From JAZLJD01 sp045617725 (GTDB lineage Bacteria; Bacillota; Clostridia; Lachnospirales; Lachnospiraceae), in assembly GCA_045617725.1 (NCBI GenBank), contig JAZLJD010000035.1, forward strand, positions 1-8,339: 8,339 nt of DNA, in the 5' to 3' direction. The notes beneath the pieces are model-generated. The model saw only the letters and a list, made by a program, of their open reading frames with translations. It was not told the DNA's origin and did not search any database. The position numbers and the translations under genes are program-made. Positions 6,412 through 8,339 of the stretch are shown here, piece by piece. Position 1 is the stretch's first letter, and each line of letters begins with the position of its first letter.

Positions 6412-6744
6412 CTACAGATAGAACACCAGGAAACCGCCGATAATAAGCGCAATTCCGAGGATTTTCCGAAGGCTGATGCGCTCCTTGAAAATCAAAATCC
6501 CCCAAATCAGCACGAATATGTTGCCGATGGGTTCAATGATGGCAACCTGCTTAAGTTCCAGCCCGCGATAGGACAGATGGGACAGGAAGAGGGAACCGAA
6601 CATCATGATATAACCGAAAATTACGTATCCGTTTAAGTATTCCCGGATGAAGTTCGGATATTTCTTCTGTGCCGCCTTCTTAAGAAGAATCTGCGACAGG
6701 GAAGCTACAAATACGGAAGAAAAACTAATCAGGTAATACAGCAT
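6412..6744 (-). CDS. Small EamA/SMR-family membrane protein, second of a pair
   Basis: This 110-residue integral membrane protein has four predicted helices (about 3-21, 38-58, 67-87 and 93-109). The pattern SQILLKKAA at the end of helix 1 and LIFKERISLRKILGIALIIGG leading into helix 4 is typical of the small EamA/SMR group of the drug/metabolite transporter superfamily. Members include the drug pump EmrE and the ArnE/ArnF pair that flips undecaprenyl-phosphate-aminoarabinose. I chose the ATG at 6744 over one at 6777 because GGAGG sits at the right distance upstream of 6744. It overlaps the end of the partner gene by 20 nt, so translation is probably coupled. Its position beside nucleotide-sugar and wall genes favours a lipid-linked sugar substrate over drug export, but the sequence alone cannot settle this. 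Confidence 0.8.
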   Translation of the reverse strand: MLYYLISFSSVFVASLSQILLKKAAQKKYPNFIREYLNGYVIFGYIMMFGSLFLSHLSYRGLELKQVAIIEPIGNIFVLIWGILIFKERISLRKILGIALIIGGFLVFYL

Positions 6745-7126
6745 CTTTTGCCACCTCCGTTTCCGTGATTCCGTCATCGGAATTGACCAAAATGACTCCG
6801 GCGATTACCATAACGACGCCGATGATGTTTTGCAGGGAAATCGTCTCGCCAAAAATGAAAACCGACCAGATCATCGTCCACAAAATACTCATGGAACGAT
6901 TCGCATAAGCCACCGAGAGCTTGAATTTTTTGATGATCTGCTGCCATAAAACGGCATACACTCCAAGGATAAAAACAACCAGCAACCAGAACAGGATGTA
7001 GGGCTTACTCATAACCTCCTGCTGGGCGGCTTTTTTATTGGCCACACTGGAGAACGTGTAGATGACAACCGCTGCCTGCATAAACAGAATGTTTAGAAGG
7101 AACCGGCCTTTCTTTTTTTCTTTCAT
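6725..7126 (-). CDS. Small EamA/SMR-family membrane protein, first of a pair
   Basis: This is a 133-residue protein with a Lys-rich N-terminus (KEKKKGR) and four predicted membrane helices (about 9-28, 43-63, 73-93 and 100-115). It ends in a hydrophilic tail of about 18 residues. The SVANKKAA after helix 1 and FGETISLQNIIGVVMVIAGVIL into helix 4 resemble one half of an EamA transporter, and the partner gene at 6412-6744 has the same layout. Two such proteins encoded in tandem commonly form a heterodimer, as in ArnE/ArnF. The ATG at 7126 has AGGAGG six bases upstream; the adjacent ATG at 7129 is only three bases from it, and an upstream in-frame ATG at 7159 lies inside the preceding gene. The ribosome binding site overlaps the stop codon of the SGNH gene. 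Export of an undecaprenyl-linked sugar is inferred. Confidence 0.8.
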   Translation of the reverse strand: MKEKKKGRFLLNILFMQAAVVIYTFSSVANKKAAQQEVMSKPYILFWLLVVFILGVYAVLWQQIIKKFKLSVAYANRSMSILWTMIWSVFIFGETISLQNIIGVVMVIAGVILVNSDDGITETEVAKDAVLPD

Positions 7127-7136
7127 CATAAACCTC

Positions 7137-8192
7137 CTAAAAATATTGATTATAATCAAAGCCGTGGGCTTTTAATCGCATACTCTCCAAAACCGCTTCG
7201 TACGTATCCTTAAAAAGCTCGTACCGCCCCTCGGCGATATAGGCAAGCTCGTCGTGGTTGACGGACGCGTCGTGGTGGCAGGTATCCACATAGTGGTCAA
7301 GGTCTTCGGACACTTCATCGGTCATAAAGTAGAACACGCGGACATTGTCATGCGAAAGGAACGCGTTAATCAAGTACTCCTGGGCGGCGATGACCGCATC
7401 CGTACGCTTTAGTATGATCTGTTCATCCCAGTAAAGCATGCTGTACACAGGGAAAAAAACAATGAATTCCGTCTCGGGGTGCTCCGTAAAGAAGGGCTCG
7501 ATGGCCGAAAGACCGATCTTCGTGGATTCGATGTAGTAATCCGCCTTAAGCTCCTCTGCCTCCCTCTTAAGATACGTTTCACGGTCGAATAAATATGGCG
7601 TTACCACCGCATTTTTTCCGGTCGGATGCTCCCAGGTGTAGGAAAGGTCCGCCGAGGGAGTCGTTCCACGCACCTCCCCATACAGCTTCCTTACGCCTTC
7701 CCGTAAAACATCCAGGTTCCAAAGGTACGGTGCATCGTCCAGTATGCTCTTTGTATAGAGATACTCGGGCCGCGGGGCGTAGACACGGCTTTTTACCTGC
7801 TCGGGGGTGTCCATGAACATGTACATGTCCACACTCATGAGAACATGCTCCGGCTCGTGCGTATCAAAAATCTGCGTGAGCACCGCCTGCATGTCATCCG
7901 TCCAAAGCCCCGAATAGGAAAGCTTCAGCGTATCCCAGCCAAGCAGCGCGTCCGCGTCCGACGCGCGAAAATTCTCCGTCATGGAACTGCCCACAATGAC
8001 ATCCCGATAGTCAAAATTTCTGGCCGCACCCGCCGTTTCGTAGACCGCCTTTGACAGGTACTCCCCGTCCCCCCGCTTCCTGTATTGATGAAACGGGTCG
8101 GTAAACACCACAAACAGGGCACACAAAACAAGGGCGCCCACCGTGCCAAAAAGAATTCCGTATATAAACTTCATGCATTGTTTCCGGTTCAT
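7137..8192 (-). CDS. Membrane-anchored SGNH/DltD-like protein
   Basis: This 351-residue protein has one N-terminal membrane helix (about residues 8-31) followed by a soluble domain expected outside the cell. VIVGSSMTENF (about 65-75) has the GxS nucleophile block of SGNH/GDSL hydrolases, placed after DPFHQY as in many membrane-anchored relatives near surface-polysaccharide genes. FIVFFPVYS (243-251) fits a central strand. The C-terminal DHYVDTCHHDASVNHDELAYI (about 299-319) resembles the block that carries the catalytic Asp/His. Relatives include DltD and proteins linked to O-acylation of surface glycans, so removal or transfer of an acyl group on a wall or exopolysaccharide is plausible, but the substrate is unknown. 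The start is uncertain: ATG 8219 lies within a repeat, ATG 8192 is preferred, and ATG 8174 is possible; none has a strong ribosome binding site. Its stop overlaps the next gene's ribosome binding site. Confidence 0.75.
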   Translation of the reverse strand: MNRKQCMKFIYGILFGTVGALVLCALFVVFTDPFHQYRKRGDGEYLSKAVYETAGAARNFDYRDVIVGSSMTENFRASDADALLGWDTLKLSYSGLWTDDMQAVLTQIFDTHEPEHVLMSVDMYMFMDTPEQVKSRVYAPRPEYLYTKSILDDAPYLWNLDVLREGVRKLYGEVRGTTPSADLSYTWEHPTGKNAVVTPYLFDRETYLKREAEELKADYYIESTKIGLSAIEPFFTEHPETEFIVFFPVYSMLYWDEQIILKRTDAVIAAQEYLINAFLSHDNVRVFYFMTDEVSEDLDHYVDTCHHDASVNHDELAYIAEGRYELFKDTYEAVLESMRLKAHGFDYNQYF

Positions 8193-8196
8193 TTTT

Positions 8197-8228
8197 ACAC
8201 TAATCCCCGCATTTCGCAATCCGGTATA
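8197..8228. repeat. 32-bp direct repeat, copy 1
   Basis: This copy begins ACACTAATCCCCGC and ends CAATCCGGTATA, and is identical to 8308-8339. Allowing a single-base indel, the similarity extends leftward through CATTTTT, so the repeat includes the CAT at 8190-8192, the presumed start codon of the SGNH gene on the minus strand. An upstream in-frame ATG (8219) lies entirely within the repeat, which is why I did not use it as the start. Confidence 0.95.
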
Positions 8229-8236
8229 TTTAGCCC

Positions 8237-8309
8237 TTCACTGTATTACAGCGAAACTGCTACGGATTGCGACACAAAGTGTCGCGTGAAAAATGCCTGC
8301 ATTTTTCAC
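8237..8309. other. Cluster of palindromes between the 32-bp repeats
   Basis: Three adjacent inverted repeats are visible. At 8237-8255 a 19-base palindrome (TTCACTGTA-T-TACAGCGAA) has one mismatch that becomes a G-U pair in minus-strand RNA. At 8269-8285 there is GCGACAC-AAA-GTGTCGC, a perfect 7-bp stem. At 8286-8309 there is GTGAAAAATGC-CT-GCATTTTTCAC, a perfect 11-bp stem with a two-base spacer. In addition, CGGATTGCGA at 8263-8272 is the exact complement of TCGCAATCCG in both flanking repeats (8214-8223 and 8325-8334). None of the stems is followed by a good T-tract, so this is not a simple terminator. No clear promoter for the SGNH gene stands out here. Confidence 0.8.
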
Positions 8310-8339
8310 ACTAATCCCCGCATTTCGCAATCCGGTATA
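8308..8339. repeat. 32-bp direct repeat, copy 2, at the window edge
   Basis: This is an identical copy of 8197-8228, offset by 111 bp. The window ends exactly where the match with copy 1 is still running, so the repeat and a possible tandem array may continue to the right. In this copy the bases leading out of the repeat form half of a perfect palindrome (8286-8309), whereas in copy 1 they lead into the coding sequence. Confidence 0.93.

Noticed and set aside
6412..7126. The two small membrane proteins as one EamA transporter split by a frameshift.
   Set aside because: Each has its own well-placed ribosome binding site and start, four complete helices and a normal length for a small SMR-type subunit. 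Tandem pairs of this kind are a known arrangement.
8269..8309. Tandem hairpins considered as an intrinsic terminator for a gene to the right.
   Set aside because: The 7-bp stem lacks a T-tract on either strand, and the 11-bp stem has only a two-base spacer with its T run inside the stem, so neither fits a normal terminator.

Overview
The window looks like chromosomal DNA from a Gram-positive anaerobe of the Clostridia, most likely a Lachnospiraceae-type bacterium. This is an inference from three things: strong GGAGG-type ribosome binding sites, surface proteins that combine Big_2, cell-wall-binding-repeat and GH25 lysozyme domains, and roughly balanced base composition. All seven convincing genes lie on the minus strand, so the biological order runs from high to low coordinates. 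The region is a cell-envelope / surface-glycan locus.

Right edge (about 8190-8339): a repeat- and hairpin-rich intergenic block holds two identical 32-bp direct repeats 111 bp apart, several palindromes, and a central segment that can pair with either repeat copy. One repeat reaches the likely start codon of the first gene. That gene encodes a membrane-anchored SGNH/DltD-like protein (8192-7137). It is followed, tightly coupled, by two tandem four-helix small EamA/SMR-type membrane proteins (7126-6725 and 6744-6412), which resemble paired ArnE/ArnF-like lipid-linked-sugar flippase subunits.

Centre: a promoter with a perfect extended -10 (6373-6401) drives a second group. It starts with a large membrane-anchored GH25 muramidase-like protein (6318-3637, TTG start), followed by rfbB (3622-2546), a hairpin in the gap, rfbA (2488-1619), and a second, smaller membrane-anchored GH25-like protein (1629-358) whose start overlaps the rfbA stop. 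RfbA and RfbB make dTDP-4-keto-6-deoxyglucose from glucose-1-phosphate; the genes that would finish dTDP-rhamnose (rfbC, rfbD) are not in the window.

The two GH25 proteins are paralogues with the same plan: an N-terminal membrane helix, a beta-sandwich domain with a DxDxDG loop, a linker, and a C-terminal GH25 domain. The large one keeps the full GH25 active-site signature. The small one has lost the first catalytic-site motif and may be a pseudoenzyme or have altered specificity. Together with the nucleotide-sugar enzymes, flippase-like pair and SGNH protein, they suggest a module that makes, exports, modifies or attaches a wall glycopolymer; that functional link is inferred.

Left edge (1-357): no convincing gene. 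It holds two diverged copies of a roughly 90-106 bp direct repeat. A minus-strand reading frame is open through this region, but the differences between the copies are almost all amino-acid changing, which argues for a repeat or RNA element rather than a protein gene.
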